Origin: Cenococcum geophilum 1.58
Taxonomy: Eukaryota; Ascomycota; Dothideomycetes; Gloniales; Gloniaceae
Direction: 5' to 3'
NCBI GenBank assembly: GCA_001692895.1
Contig: KV748208.1
Location: 1,612,001 to 1,676,000, forward strand
DNA: 64,000 bases
Shown one piece after another: positions 34,057-46,151 of the stretch; position 1 is the stretch's first letter; each line of letters opens with the position of its first letter. Position numbers and translations under genes: made by a program. The notes under the pieces are model-generated. The model worked only from the letters and a program-made list of their open reading frames with translations, made no database searches and was not told the DNA's origin.

Positions 34057-34545
34057 ATGAAGACAGCAGCGATTGTCTTGTCCGCGACCGCAGCCCTGGT
34101 CTCTCTGATCCAGCCTTGCCCAGCACCCGTCCTTCCATTTGCAGTTGCCATTGGAGGTGCTGCTGTCGCTGGTCTTTCCGCAGCCACCGCTGCCGACATC
34201 ATCAATAACAACGGCGGAGTTTCAAAACGTGATGGTGGTTTAGACAACTGTCTCCTCGACATCACCATAAACAATATAAACAATAGTAGCTCCTACATCC
34301 AAGTGGGTGCCAGCCAGGAACTCACTATGGTGTACAACGTTCCCGCCTCATGCATGGCCGAGCTCGACAGCTGGAACGCACGTCCGAATATCGGGGCCCT
34401 GAGCTCGATTTATGGTGAGGTTAAGAAGGTGGATGGCTCAACCGTCAGCATCTACAAGGCGCCTGCTATTGCGACCGTGGGTGTGGGATACATGGGGATT
34501 AGCGTTTGGGGCCAGACGGCGGCGTTGCCTCCCACCGCTTCTTAA
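34057..34545 (+). CDS. Small secreted protein, 162 aa, unknown function
   Basis: Uninterrupted frame from ATG (context TCATCATG) to TAA. 'MKTAAIVLSATAALVSL' is a plausible signal peptide with a cleavage site near residues 17-24. It is followed by an Ala/Gly-rich segment to about residue 48 and a KR (Kex2-type) site in 'VSKRDGG' before the mature part. The mature part has two cysteines ('DNCLLDITINNI', 'VPASCMAELD') that could pair, and ends in a beta-rich stretch ('STVSIYKAPAIATVGVGYMG'). I do not recognise a family. The pyrimidine-rich leader (TCTTTCTCCTCC) upstream of the ATG supports expression. Effector-like or cell-wall roles are possible but unproven. Confidence 0.68.
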   Translation: MKTAAIVLSATAALVSLIQPCPAPVLPFAVAIGGAAVAGLSAATAADIINNNGGVSKRDGGLDNCLLDITINNINNSSSYIQVGASQELTMVYNVPASCMAELDSWNARPNIGALSSIYGEVKKVDGSTVSIYKAPAIATVGVGYMGISVWGQTAALPPTAS

Positions 34546-35506
34546 GCCATGATGATGCGTCGCACGGTGCAGTTCTAGAGCTGTGCTCGTGTAAGCAAAT
34601 GACTATTGGACAATTACTGTTGGAGGAAGGAGGGAAAGTACATGTTGGGTGCTTCAAGAGGAGGCGGGTTGGATGCTTTGCGTTATTCCGCGCGTTGTGC
34701 ATTTGTTCGGAAGTCTATTTGTTCAAGGGGGGGCAGTGTGGAGAAATTTGCTTTCACCAGTCACTCATTCATTGTTGGCAGGATGTCTTCTTTCGTTTAC
34801 AGTAACTGCGGTATAATTGATGAACGTTTTTAAGACAGTATGGAGCCAGACACAATTTCCACTGTGCCCGCTCACAACCAGTTCATGCGAGTGGCTTACC
34901 AAAAGTCACGTGTGCTTACGCCCACTGAAGTCTTGCTTGGTTACTATTATGATACGGTTGTGGCCATGCTTACTGTGGCAGACCAGTTTCGATTTCCTTG
35001 GCCAGCTCATTAATATTTTTTCTTTGATCTCATTCGGGATGGGAAAAGTGCATGACCCATACAACCAGGTGTCTTTACCCTTACACATTTTGTAAGTGTT
35101 GACATTACGCTACACGAAAGATTATCCTAGCTCGGCGGAGTTCGACAGCATGTGGTCGTGGTCCAAATTGTGATGACTGCCCTGCTCGGTATGGCAAATG
35201 ATTTTGGTCTGGCTAGGGCGACCAAAGCCATGCGCTATTACTGTTGCTGGTGTCAGCATGCCTTGCGGCCGCAGGTCTTCCAATCGGGCGCGTCACTCTC
35301 AGCCTGGCGCGCACTGCTCTCGCTTTCCAGTACCACGCGAGTACACTGTGGCTCAAACACCATTGCATATCTTCCACATTACCTTCATTTGAAATGTTGC
35401 TCTGTGTTATGTCCCGAACAGACCACCAGAACTTCTCTACTCGCTCTACGGCATCTTCTGACTCGTTCCTTGCAGCATTTTCCCTGGGTGGCACCCAACC
35501 TTCGAC
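34546..35506. other. Intergenic region between small secreted protein and SEC11 paralogue
   Basis: About 960 bp of normal composition with many overlapping short frames on both strands, none recognisable and none joinable into a convincing multi-exon gene. It should contain the 3' end of the first gene and the promoter of the second. Confidence 0.5.
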
Positions 35507-36099
35507 ATGGCTGCCAGACGGTTTGCACTGCAAGTCATGCCCTACTGCCTTATTGTCTCTTCGGTTTTCATGCTATGGGAGTCTCTACGTATCATCACCG
35601 GATCTCGTTCGCCATTAGTCGTCGTTATATCGGCATCAATGGAACCGACGTTCAACCGAGGCGACATCCTCTTCGTTTGGAACAGAGATGAGAAAATCGA
35701 AGTAGGTGATATCGCAGTGTGTTGGTTTGAAGGCAGAAATCTCCCCATGGTCCACCGGGTTATCAAGAGCGTGACTATCGGTGAAAGGTAACAACAGACG
35801 ACTTAGCTCAAATGATGACATCTGCTAAGACCTGCACTGCTGACAAGCAATTCACTTATAGGCCTGAGCTAAGCTTCCAGCCACAACATCAGCTTCTGCT
35901 GACAAAGGGCGACAATAACAACCGGGATGATACAGAGCTGTATCCACCAGGTCGACCCTACTTGAACCGTACTGACGTGATCGGAACGGTGCGGGGCTAC
36001 GTGCCTTTTGTTGGGTGGATTACAATCCTTCTCAGAGAGAATTCATGGGTCGAGAGCGTGATGTGGATCTGTTCGGGTCTGGTACTGGTCTTTCAATAG
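35507..36099 (+). CDS. SEC11-type signal peptidase catalytic subunit paralogue
   Basis: Two exons (35507-35787 and 35862-36099; a 74-bp intron with phase-matching GT-AG ends) encode 172 aa. One N-terminal membrane helix is followed by SPase box B '[13 protein letters not shown]' with Ser44, box D 'LPMVHRV' with His83, and box E '[17 protein letters not shown]' with Asp111 and Asp117. The eukaryotic Ser-His-Asp pattern, with His in place of bacterial Lys, is therefore complete. The C-terminus has the usual '[17 protein letters not shown]' strand and a second hydrophobic helix. In the endoplasmic reticulum SEC11 removes signal peptides as part of the signal peptidase complex. Housekeeping SEC11 is normally single-copy and highly conserved. 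This copy is divergent in several places (for example '[10 protein letters not shown]'), so it may be a second, specialised copy; whether the genome has another cannot be seen here. Confidence 0.85.
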
Positions 36100-36994
36100 C
36101 TTTGATCATTTGCAGTGGCGGTAGTGCCATTCTGATCTCACCATGTATGATTTTTTGTTAGTTCCGCCTTAAGCAGGGGTTAATTCGCTAGCTTTTTACT
36201 CTTTGCTTAATTGGCTAGACTTACAGGGCTATCGCGAGCGGTCTTGGGACAACATAACGCTAAGTTCAAAGTGGTAAAGGGCAATTTTTCATTACTTTAC
36301 ATGGCTAGCGTAGTCCCCCCTGCCTAGGGCGGAACCAACAATATATCATGCAGATACCACAGTAATTGTTGTGGCGTCAGGAGCACGACGAACTCTGACC
36401 GCATCGCTCTGCCGAGCTCCGGTTACAAGTCCGTATCGTACCATTCGTTCAAGCAACACATTCCAGTATCAATCTGACTGTGTTACAGCACCGGTTGACT
36501 TAGTAGGCAATGCTTACGGATTAGTCATAGCAGGCTAGTCTGCCACTATTTCAAGCTTGCCTGCTATTTTTGTAGTGTTCCTGAATTTCCTGTGCCTCAG
36601 AGATGTGTTCCAGGCCTTCTTCGCATTTGGCCGTCATTTTCGGTGATCCAAGCGATTGCCACCACCAAGTATTTGGAAGCATCTCTTTCTATCAGTCTAC
36701 CCCGTTGAAACTCTTATTCACCGAATCGCCGTTAAAGCACTGCAATTTAATGATATATTTCTTATTTGGGGTATAGCTCTGCGATCTATTCATTCCATAG
36801 TTTCCGTGACGTCTAACCATCTCAACGGTACAGATACCCCATTCTTTCCTGCAAATTCGTTATCGCAGTGACATATACGATATCTCTATTGCAGTGGAAA
36901 TTCCTTAGATGATTGGCTATTCTGCGCTATCGCATGAGAGACCCGGCGAACCAGTCACTAATAGCTCTACATCCGGATACGCATAGGCCGCGAT
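36100..36994. promoter_or_regulatory. PKS upstream region (about 0.9 kb)
   Basis: Holds the promoter of the PKS and the 3' end of the SEC11 paralogue. A MITE-like inverted repeat occupies 36161-36336. The remaining 660 bp shows no recognisable gene; the 71-codon frame at 36656 lacks family features. No clear binding-site cluster for a pathway regulator was seen. Confidence 0.45.
36161..36336. mobile_element. MITE-like inverted-repeat element in the PKS promoter
   Basis: Left end GTTCCGCCTTAAGCAGGGG ... TTCGCTAGC and right end GCTAGCG ... CCCCCTGCCTAGGGCGGAAC are imperfect complements over about 33 bp. The total is 176 bp with an AT-rich centre. No clear target duplication. It lies about 660 bp upstream of the PKS start. 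Confidence 0.5.
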
Positions 36995-39900
36995 ATGGGT
37001 TTACAAAACGGAGTCCCGAATGGGGTTCATAATAACGTTAAGCGCAATCATATCGGTAGTACACCTGTCCCCAATGAGCCAATTGCCGTGGTCGGTATGG
37101 CCTTGAGGCTACCTGGGAGCATATATTCTCCAGAGGCACTCTGGGATTTTCTCATCGAGGGACGAGACGCTAGAGGCCCTATACCGCGAAATCGCTATCA
37201 TGCAAATGCCTTCTACGATCTCTCGGCCAAGCCCGGGACCGCATCAGTGGATGCTGGATACTTTTTGGACCACGACCTCCGGGATTTCGATCCTACCGCA
37301 TTTTCTATGGGGAAATCCGAAATAGAACATTTGGACCCTGTGCAGAGGCAGCTCCTGGAGATAGTACGAGAGTGTCTGGAGAATGCTGGGGAGACAACTT
37401 GGAGTGGTAAAAATATTGGTTGCTTTGTTGGGACATTTGGTGAAGACTGGCAAGATTTACGGAGGAAAGATACGCAAGATTTTGGGCCGTATCGAATGAC
37501 AGGTTCGTCTGATTTTGCAGCAAGCAATCGAATCTCCTATGAGTATGATTTCAGAGGGCCTAGGTGTGTCGGAAATGGACATTTCGGTTTTGCTACTCAT
37601 TTAGCTAACAAGACTTCAGTGTCACATTTCGAACCGCCTGCTCAGCCTCCCTAGTGGCCCTCCATTCTGCTTGTCAAGCCCTCCAACAAGGCGATTGTTC
37701 TTCGGCGGTTGTAGCAGCGGCAAACTTAATATTATCACCAACAAACACGACTGGCTTGGCCGAGGTCGGCGCTCTATCCCCGGATGCATCGTGCAAAACG
37801 TTCGATGCGAGCGCAAACGGGTATGCAAGAGCGGAAGCAGTGAACTCTCTGTACATAAAGAAGCTGAGCGATGCTGTTGTTGACGGAGATACAATTCGAG
37901 CCGTAATTAGGTCGACATCCTCGAACTCAGATGGGAGGAGCTCCTCTTTCTCGAATCCCAATGGTGACGCTCATGAGGCGTTGATACGGCACGCTTATCG
38001 ATCAGCCGGCTTGGATCCATCTGATACAGGATTTGTGGAGCTTCACGGGACGGGAACCTTCGTGGGTGATCCTATCGAGGCGGGAGCTGTTGCGAAAGTA
38101 TTTGGCCAGCATGGTGTCCATATTGGATCAGTGAAACCCAACGTTGGTCATTCTGAAGGCGCCTCCGGTATCACGAGCATCATCAAAGCCATTCTTGCTC
38201 TAGAGCACAAAATGATTCCTCCTAATATAAAGTTCCACAGGCCAAATCCGAAGATCCCGTTCGAGGAAGCGAAGCTTACTGTCCCAACAACTGCGGTGCG
38301 TTGGCCAGCGAGCAGGCGAGAAAGAATAAGTGTTAACTCTTTCGGACTCGGCGGGACAAACGCGCATGTTATCCTCGAATCGACAAGCTCGTTTGGGGTC
38401 CGGAGTGGGCAGTCTTTGCGGCCCGGCTCTGACGTGCGGCAGACATCTCCAAGCCTATTAGTTTTCTCTGCTCACCACCCAGAGTCTCTCCAACAAATGA
38501 TGCAGAACTACGACACGTACTTAAGAGCAGAACCACGCAACGTGGCAGATTTATCTTTTACATTAGGTACGCGCAGAGAGCACCTCCAACATCGAGCTTT
38601 CTGTGTTGGTGATGGAAAGGGGATATTATCGGCGTCCCAGCCTATCAACTCCTCTTCGACTCCTCAGATCGTGTTTGTGTTCACAGGTCAGGGAGCCCAA
38701 TACGCAGGAATGGGCATGACCCTTTGCGAAAACTTCCCTAGCTTTGATGAAGACCTTCGAAAATTCGACGAAGAGTTGGCTAGACTTCCTCAACCACCTA
38801 CATGGTCAATCAGAGGTACGTGCGAATCTCGACATCGTTTCTCTAGGGGGTACTGATTTGGTTGTTATACAGAGTATATCTTGCACCCTCTGAATGAAGA
38901 CTCCTTCCTGAAAGGTGTCATTTCCCAACCTCTTTGCATCGCTCTTCAAATCGCGATGGTCAACTTACTCCGACGATGGGGTGTCGAACCGGACGTCGTC
39001 CTCGGACATTCTAGTGGCGAGATTGCAGCTGCATATGCAAGTGGCGCCCTCTCGATGAGGGATGCAATCCAATTATCTTATCGACGAGGCCAAAGCTTAC
39101 CTGACAGTTCTCGTGGTGGTGGGATGGTAGTGGTTGGACTGGGCAGAGCTGAAGTTATGCCATATCTTCGAAATGGTGTAACTATTGGCTGCGAGAATAG
39201 CCCGAGCAATGTGACCTTGTCAGGTGACGAGAAGACGCTCGAGCAAATAGTTGCAGATATTAAGTTTGATAAGCCGGAGACTTTTATCCGTACCTTGAAG
39301 GTTGATATGGCTTATCATTCGCGTAAGTCCACATACACCTAGTCAAAGGCTATTCAGATCCAAGACTGACTTGTACTAGACCATATGGAAGAGATTGCAG
39401 ATGTCTACGCACAATCATTAAGTGACTTACGATGCAACGCTCCTCAAGTCCCCTTTTACTCCACGACCTTTGGTAGATGGCTGACTAATAATGACGTTCT
39501 TGACGTTTCATACTGGAAAGCAAATCTAACACTTCCAGTTTTGTTCAACACAGCCGTTCGCGGAATCCTTGAAGAGTCATCGCAGCGGAAAGTGTTTCTT
39601 GAAATTGGACCGCATGCAGCTCTTCGTGGTCCATTACGTCAATGCTTTCGGGCATCTTCAGCGGGAAAGCATGCATCATACATTCCAACCCTCATTCGGG
39701 ATGCTGATTCTCATGAGAGCCTATTGAACACGGTTGGTAGTCTGTTCTGTAATGGTGCCGACATTGACTTCAGTGCTGTGATGCCGAGCGGAAATGTTTT
39801 GACGGACCTCCCGACTTATCCATGGCATTATGAGCGCTATTGGAAAGAGAGTCGCGTATCTAAGTCCTGGCGGTTCCGCAAGTTTCAACGTCATGATCTC

Positions 39901-42900
39901 CTGGGATCACCAATTCTGGAAAATAATGAGCTGGAGCCTGCCTGGCGGAACATCCTCCGACTTAGCGATGTGCCATGGATCTGTGACCATCAGGTTGGAT
40001 CCAACATTGTATTCCCTGGAGCAGGCTATGTTACCATTGCCGGGGAAGCTATTCGCCAAATTGTCGGCGCAGAGAGTTATACTGTCAGGAATGTCACGAT
40101 ACTGGCAGCCATGATTTTGCGCGAAGGCCAACCAACGGAGATCATGACCAGCCTTAAACCACACCTATTAACGGGTGCTCAAGTTTCGGCGTGGTATGAC
40201 TTCACGGTGTCCTCTTCCAACAACGATGCATGGACAACTCATTGCCGTGGCCAGGTTCGAGGAGATGCTGAACGATTGAATAACACAGCCGAAACCGCCA
40301 TATATGTCAGAAAAGTGTCATCGCAGCGGTGGTACCAGTCATTGAGAAAAGTCGGCTTCAAATACGGACCCTCCTTTTCGAGACTCGAGCAGATATCAGC
40401 CGCCGTGGATCGGCCAACTGCTGCCGCAACGATTCCTTTGGATCGCACTATACCCGGAAGTGGGTATGCCGTTCATCCTGCTGCTCTCGATATGGCTTTT
40501 CAGGCGTTCTGTGTAGCAGATTGCAAAGGCAAAACACGAGATGTAACAGGGATATATGTGCCCACGTATATCAAAGAGCTCAGCGTACGGCCTGCCAAAT
40601 CTGATGTTTTGATTAAGGTAGACGTTGATCTGACGAAGAGGATTTGTGGCTCAGTTGTGGGTGTGGCGGATGGTGACATCGTCATTCGAGGCGAAGGTCT
40701 TCAAATGTCCCCTTTGGAGGACGGCAATGACAACCCACAAGACGATTTGGAATCCGGAGCACAGCTAGAATGGATGCCTCATATACGATATCTGGACATG
40801 AGCACACTGTTCCAACCAACACGAGATGTGTCTCATATTCAGAAGCTGATAGAGCAAATCACACTTTTGGCCATTGCCGAAAGTGCCCAAACTCTGTCCT
40901 TGATAACCGGCAAGCGGCCACATCTTGAACAATACCGCCATTGGATTCTCTCTATGGCCCAGTCGATGAAGAAATATGCGCATCCAGTGTGGTCCGATTT
41001 TGAGGACTGTCTCCTGCCATCAGAGCAACGATTGAAGAAAATAGGTTCACATCTGGAATCAATCAAAAGCGAGGATGATTTGGGCTTGGCCAGTGGTGCT
41101 GCTACAGCTGTTTTTCGCATTTTCCAGCACCTGCCCGACATCATCGAGGATAAGGTGTCTCCACTTGAGATCCTGCTCGAGGACAACATCCTCTCACAAT
41201 ACTATGATTTTGGTGAGCTCTTTGACTACGGTCCCTTCCTTAAGCATCTGGTGCACGAAAAACCTAATCTCAACATTCTTGAGATTGGTGGGGGAACGGG
41301 AAGTACCACGTCACGACTTCTACCATATCTCTATTCCTCCACTGGTGAACGTATGTTCTCAACCTACGCCTTCACAGATATCTCCGAGGGATTTCTCTCT
41401 CGCGCCAAAACGAAGTTCCAACAACACCCTGCCATCAATTATATGACTTTTGACATCACAAAGGGTCCCTCTGACCAGGGCATACCGTTAGAGTTCTATG
41501 ATCTTATCATAGCGAACAATGTGGTTCACTCAACACCATCCTTACACCAGACGTTGAAAAACATCAGCAAAGTGGTACACCCTCGTGGCTTTCTTGTCCT
41601 GCAGGAACTCTGCTCCGAAGCCTTTTTCACCTCTTTTGTGATGGGAGGCCTCGAGGGATGGTGGCTGGGAGAGGCAGATAATCGCGCTTCAAAGCCATAT
41701 GTCAGCCCTGAGAGATGGGATTGCGAATTGAAGCAAGCTGGATTTTCCGGTACCGATGTCACTGTGTACGATCATCCTGCCCCGTTCGCTATCAATGCTT
41801 TGATGGTGGCAGCGCCAACTTGCCACGAGAAGTCCGACGTGGACAGAGTGACACTTCTTGTCCAATCAAAGGAATCAACCCTCGTCCAACAGATTGCGAA
41901 CACCCTTTCCGAGGAGGGCATCGCAATAGATTTCTGTTATCTGAACCAATCTCCACGCCATGAGCAACTCGTTATTTCTCTTTTGGATGTGGATAATCCC
42001 TTCCTCTTCGACATCTCCGAAGCAAATTTCGTGAAGTTTACCCGTCTGCTCACGCGTCTAAACTCACAAAGCCTGCTGTGGCTTACCAGAACCTCTCAAT
42101 TGCACTCCGAAGAACCTCGTCACTCTTTAATCTTAGGCATGGCCCGAAACGCTAGGCTCGAACTGGGGCTCGATTTTGCCACCCTCGAAGTCAACACATT
42201 AGATTCAACAAACTTCAACGCCCTACCATCCTTTGTCCGGAAATATAGACAGAGTGCAACTGGCTCTGACACCCTTGATTACGACTATGCTCTCATAAAC
42301 GGCGTTGTACAGATTGGCCGATATCATTGGTATTCGATCAACTCAGCATTGTCGTATCCTTCGAGTTCCGTATTCTCAAGGAAGTTAACCATTGCAAAGA
42401 AAGGCCTCTTGCAAACGCTAAGGTGGGAGCCACAGCAGCAAGAAGACCTGGCTGAAGATAGCGTCGTAGTCGACATTGCAGCTGTTGGAATGAATTTCAG
42501 GGTAAGATTGTCCAGTCCAACTTTGTTGATGAAGCCGTGCTGATTGATAAGGACGTTATGGTTGCTATGGGCGTGATCACAGCCGGAGAACTAGGTATCG
42601 AGGCAGCGGGCACTGTACTTCAAGTTGGCACAGCTGTCAACGATCTCAAAGTTGGCGATCGAGTGGTAGTAACGCGCAGCGGCTGCTTTGCAACCCGAAC
42701 GACTGTTCCAAGAGCTAATTGTGTTCGGATATCGGATTCTCTTGGCTTTGGAGAGGCGGCCACTATGTACGGCGTGTATTGCACTTCTGTCCTGTCACTC
42801 ATGAATATTGCAAAGATTGAGAAGGGAAACGTATGTTCTTTAACCATACGCTGCCTTAGAGCATATGCACTGACAAGCCCCTCCACAGACTGTCCTTATC

Positions 42901-44937
42901 CACTCTGCCTGTGGTGGCATAGGTCTTTCAGCAATTCAGATCTGCCAAATGGTTGGCGCTGAGGTAGGTTCATCCACACGCTTCCACCTCATTACCACTC
43001 TCGTGCTAACCATGGAACCCGGACAACAGATATTCGCAACTGTCGGCAGCGATGAAAAAGTACGGTACCTGCAGGAAACTTACAACATTCCATCCGATCA
43101 CATCCTTAACTCTCACAATGTGTCTTTCAGAGATGCCTTGATGACCAAAACCAACAAAAGAGGGGTAGATGTCGTCCTGAACTCTCTATCTGGAGAATTG
43201 CTCCATGCATCCTGGGACTGTGTCGCAGATTTCGGGGTCATGGCTGAACTTGGCAAGAGAGACATTCAAGAGAGAGGGAAACTCGATATGAGCAACTTCA
43301 GCCGTAATAGAGGGTATTATGCTGTTGATTATGAGCAGATACTTACGGAGAATCCGGTGTTGAATATGAGGTACGCAATGCTCATCCACCTTCTATGCTT
43401 ATTGATACCAAAGTGGCTAATTGTGCATTTCATTCCAGCCTGATGAACAGAGTCACCCAACTCTACTCCGAAGGGAAAATATCACCAGTAACCCCACTGA
43501 AAGTCTTCACCGCCCAAAATGTCGAAGAAGCGTTCCGCTACTTCCAAAAAGGCCAACACATTGGTAAGATCGTCGTCAGCATGCCCAACGATACTACCAC
43601 TCTAGCTACAGCCACATCAATTAATCGGAATTCCGTTTCTTTCAACCCTGATGCCGCTTACCTGTTAGTGGGTGGTCTCGGTGGTCTCGGTAGAGCGGTT
43701 TCGATATGGATGGCGGAACGAGGAGCTAGACATCTGGTTTATCTTTCTCGATCTGGTGATGATAAATCCGGGAAGTTGGCTGATTTCTTCAATGAGTTGG
43801 CTGCGTTTGGATGTGGCTATCGGGTGTTTCGCGGGAGTGTTGCTAATCAAGAGGATGTGGAGCGGGTTGTCAGGGATGCAAAGAAGCCGATCCGTGGTGT
43901 GATGCAGATGGCTATGGAGTTGAAGGTAAATATTGCGCATCTGCCGTCCTCCACATTTCGCGATAAGTTTCTGATAACCCTTCTTTTAGGACTGCAACCT
44001 AAACGATATGAGCTTCGAGGAGTGGAAAGCTGCTACGACCCCAAAGATCCACGGAACATGGAACCTCCACAACGCTCTTCTATCACAGCCCGAGGCTTTG
44101 GATTTCTTCGTCCTCTTCTCCTCCCAAAACGGCCTCTACGGCTGGTATGGCCAATCCAACTACGTGGCCGGAAATGCCTTCCAAGACGCTTTTGTCTCAT
44201 ACCGACGTCGCCAAGGTCTCGCGGCATCGGTTCTGAATATCGGGCCAGTTGATGAGATAGGGTTCGTTGCTGAAGCGAATCCGAGTGTGGCGGGGAGGAT
44301 GAGGTCAACTTTCCGTTACTTTTTGCCTGAGAAAGAATTGCTTGATGCGGTGGAGTTGGCTGTTGTGCGATCACAGGCTCGGAACTTTGACGGCGAGGGA
44401 TCAACGAATCCAAGTCAGATCATCCCAGGATTCCGACCACACACTCCCTCCCTAGTGAACGGAGCATCAGATAACAGCAACAATAACCTCCCCTGGCAAC
44501 GAGACTCCCGGTTCTTGGTGTATCGGAACATCGAATCCTCCACCGCCCCTTTCCCTTCGTCATCTTCAACCACATCATCCGAATCCATCCTCGCGACCTT
44601 CATAGCCTCGTGTGCCAGAGACCATTCTGTCATATACAGCAATAGTAATAGCCTCGACATCCTAACCCAAGCAATCTCCTCGAAGATTCGATCATTTCTC
44701 CTCCTCAACGAAGACGACACCGCTCTCGACGTTTCTGATATCTCATCTCTTTCCTTGGCCCAATTAGGCGTCGACTCCCTTGTTGCAATTGAACTACGAA
44801 ACTGGTGGAGGCAGAGATTAGGTTGTGACATAAGCGTGCTGGAGATTTTGGATGCGAGTACTATTGGGCGGTTAGGGTTAGTGGCGTTGGAGGGTTTGAG
44901 AGGGCGGTTTCCACTACAAAATGGGACTTCGCAGTGA
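36995..44937 (+). CDS. Highly reducing iterative type I polyketide synthase, KS-AT-DH-MeT-ER-KR-ACP
   Basis: Nine exons join in phase to 2488 aa: 36995-37563, 37620-38815, 38873-39322, 39380-42501, 42552-42830, 42889-42963, 43030-43370, 43439-43925, 43990-44937 (introns 50-68 bp). KS: Cys197 in 'RTACSASLV', His in 'VELHGTGTFVGDP' and 'KPNVGHSEGASG'. AT: GHSSGE with Ser635 and 'AYHSHHM'. DH: His942 in 'CDHQVGSNIVFPGAGY' and Asp1109 in 'HPAALDMAF'. Methyltransferase: SAM motif 'LEIGGGTGSTTSRLL' near 1372. ER: 'VGMNFRDVMVAMG' (1775-1787) and NADPH loop 'HSACGGIGLSAIQ' (from 1877). KR: 'LLVGGLGGLGRA' (from 2086), Ser2217/2218 and Tyr2231 in 'SNYVAGN'. ACP: Ser2436 in 'LGVDSLVAIEL'. All active sites look intact, so a methylated, fully reducible chain is expected. 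The protein ends about 50 residues after the ACP with no release domain, as usual for fungal HR-PKSs. The product is unknown. Confidence 0.95.
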
Positions 44938-45369
44938 GTGGGTGGTTGGGGAATGGGTGAGGAGGAGGGGCAAGTGGATATAGTAGAGCAATTAGGAGTA
45001 GATGGAGTTGGGCGGACAGAATATTCCTATTTTGGGAAAACCAGGATAAGGAGTTTCTTGGGTGTCTCGCACGGAAGTTACATATGGTATCAACAGAATT
45101 TATTTGTAAGACTATCAGTTGGAGATGCTGTCTTAATAATGGCTCCTCTAATCGTCACAGTCCAATCTACAGATGTCGCTCTCGAAAGTTTTATCCACCC
45201 CGCTTGGTCAATGAAATTACGCTAAGCAGGGATACACTGTAAATCTAATCCATATTAGGTCTAGGTTCTTTTTTCTCGGGATTCTTTACTAAACTTTAGC
45301 GCTGAATTTATTATTGATTCTTGTTTAATGTCTGATGTCGGTCCCTTAAGGGTCCATGCAGACCATTGC
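44938..45369. other. PKS downstream region
   Basis: G-rich just after the stop (GGGTGGTTGGGGAATGGGTG), then ordinary sequence. It presumably contains the PKS 3' UTR and the 3' end of the convergent minus-strand frame. No gene recognised. Confidence 0.45.
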
Positions 45370-46151
45370 CTAGCTAAGGTGGACAAAAAACCTCCAGGAG
45401 AAACGTGAGAGGTGATAACCCAGTGCCAGAGGCCCCTTAACCACATCAACGGGAGGAAAAACACCTTTTGTTCTGCCACGCGGATCCCCGTACAGGTACA
45501 GGTCCCCCGTACGGGTGTCCCTACAGCCTTTCTGCTCCGTCGCCGCTTGAGCCTCTACAACCATATATTGAATGAAAATCCGTGCCGTGATTGTCTGCCT
45601 TGTTCCCACTTCTTGCTCCTTTGTGATCTCCCTAAAGTGTCTCTTGTAAATCCGCTGTGTGTACGTATGCGCGCCGCCTGCGGTCCAACTGCTTGCAGGA
45701 TGCTCCAGTTCTGTGTGACCCTGCTCTACCGAAGGAGCAGCGGGACAGATGGTGTGTAATAGGTGTCTTATTTTAGGGCCCCAACCTAGGTTCCCTACCT
45801 CCTCTAGGTAGGATGTAGAGGAAGACGAAAGCCGCGTAAGGCTGTCCAGGCTGTCGGGCGGTAGTGTTGAGGGCGGGTGGAGGAGAGCCTTATTATAGGC
45901 CTCCCGCGTGCGAGTTGCATACGGTTTGGTTGCCGCGCAATAAAGGATGTAATTTTGTCGGAAGGGTGGTGCCGGAACTTTTAATTGCCGTAATTTGAAA
46001 ATGACTTGGACGTGTAGGTAGTAGCTGCGGTGTTGTGAGGGTGACTAGTTCTCCTTGCCCCTATCTTACTATAGGGTACCGCAGCACCACTGCGTACACG
46101 ACGTCTCTGCGTTAGCTCCAGCAGGTCAACGACTCGATCCAAATGGAACAT
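45370..46151 (-). CDS. Unrecognised minus-strand gene candidate, probably two exons
   Basis: A frame of 224 codons without a stop runs from 46044 down to a TAG at 45370-45372. This is improbable by chance in sequence of about 50% GC, but it has no ATG near its start. An upstream exon 46151-46098 ('MFHLDRVVDLLELTQRRR') can be joined through a 53-bp GT-AG intron ending AACTAG (46045-46097), giving about 242 aa in phase. The protein contains 'SYYLHVQVIFKLRQLKV', 'QNYILYCAATKPYATRTREA', 'RIYKRHFREITKEQEVGTRQ', and 'GDLYLYGDPRGRTKGVF' followed by 'DVVKGPLALGYHLS'. The last part faintly recalls Clr2-type proteins, but I would not name it. The intron and start are uncertain; it could also be a decaying gene fragment or old transposon sequence. 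It is convergent with the PKS. Confidence 0.42.

Noticed and set aside
34506..35095. Series of overlapping plus-strand frames after the small secreted protein
   Set aside because: Compositionally ordinary, no family features and no consistent introns; probably chance frames in a non-coding gap.
36656..36871. 71-codon frame upstream of the PKS considered as a small regulator or first PKS exon
   Set aside because: It does not splice in phase to the PKS, which has a good start ('MGLQNGVPNG') at 36995, and shows no DNA-binding motif.
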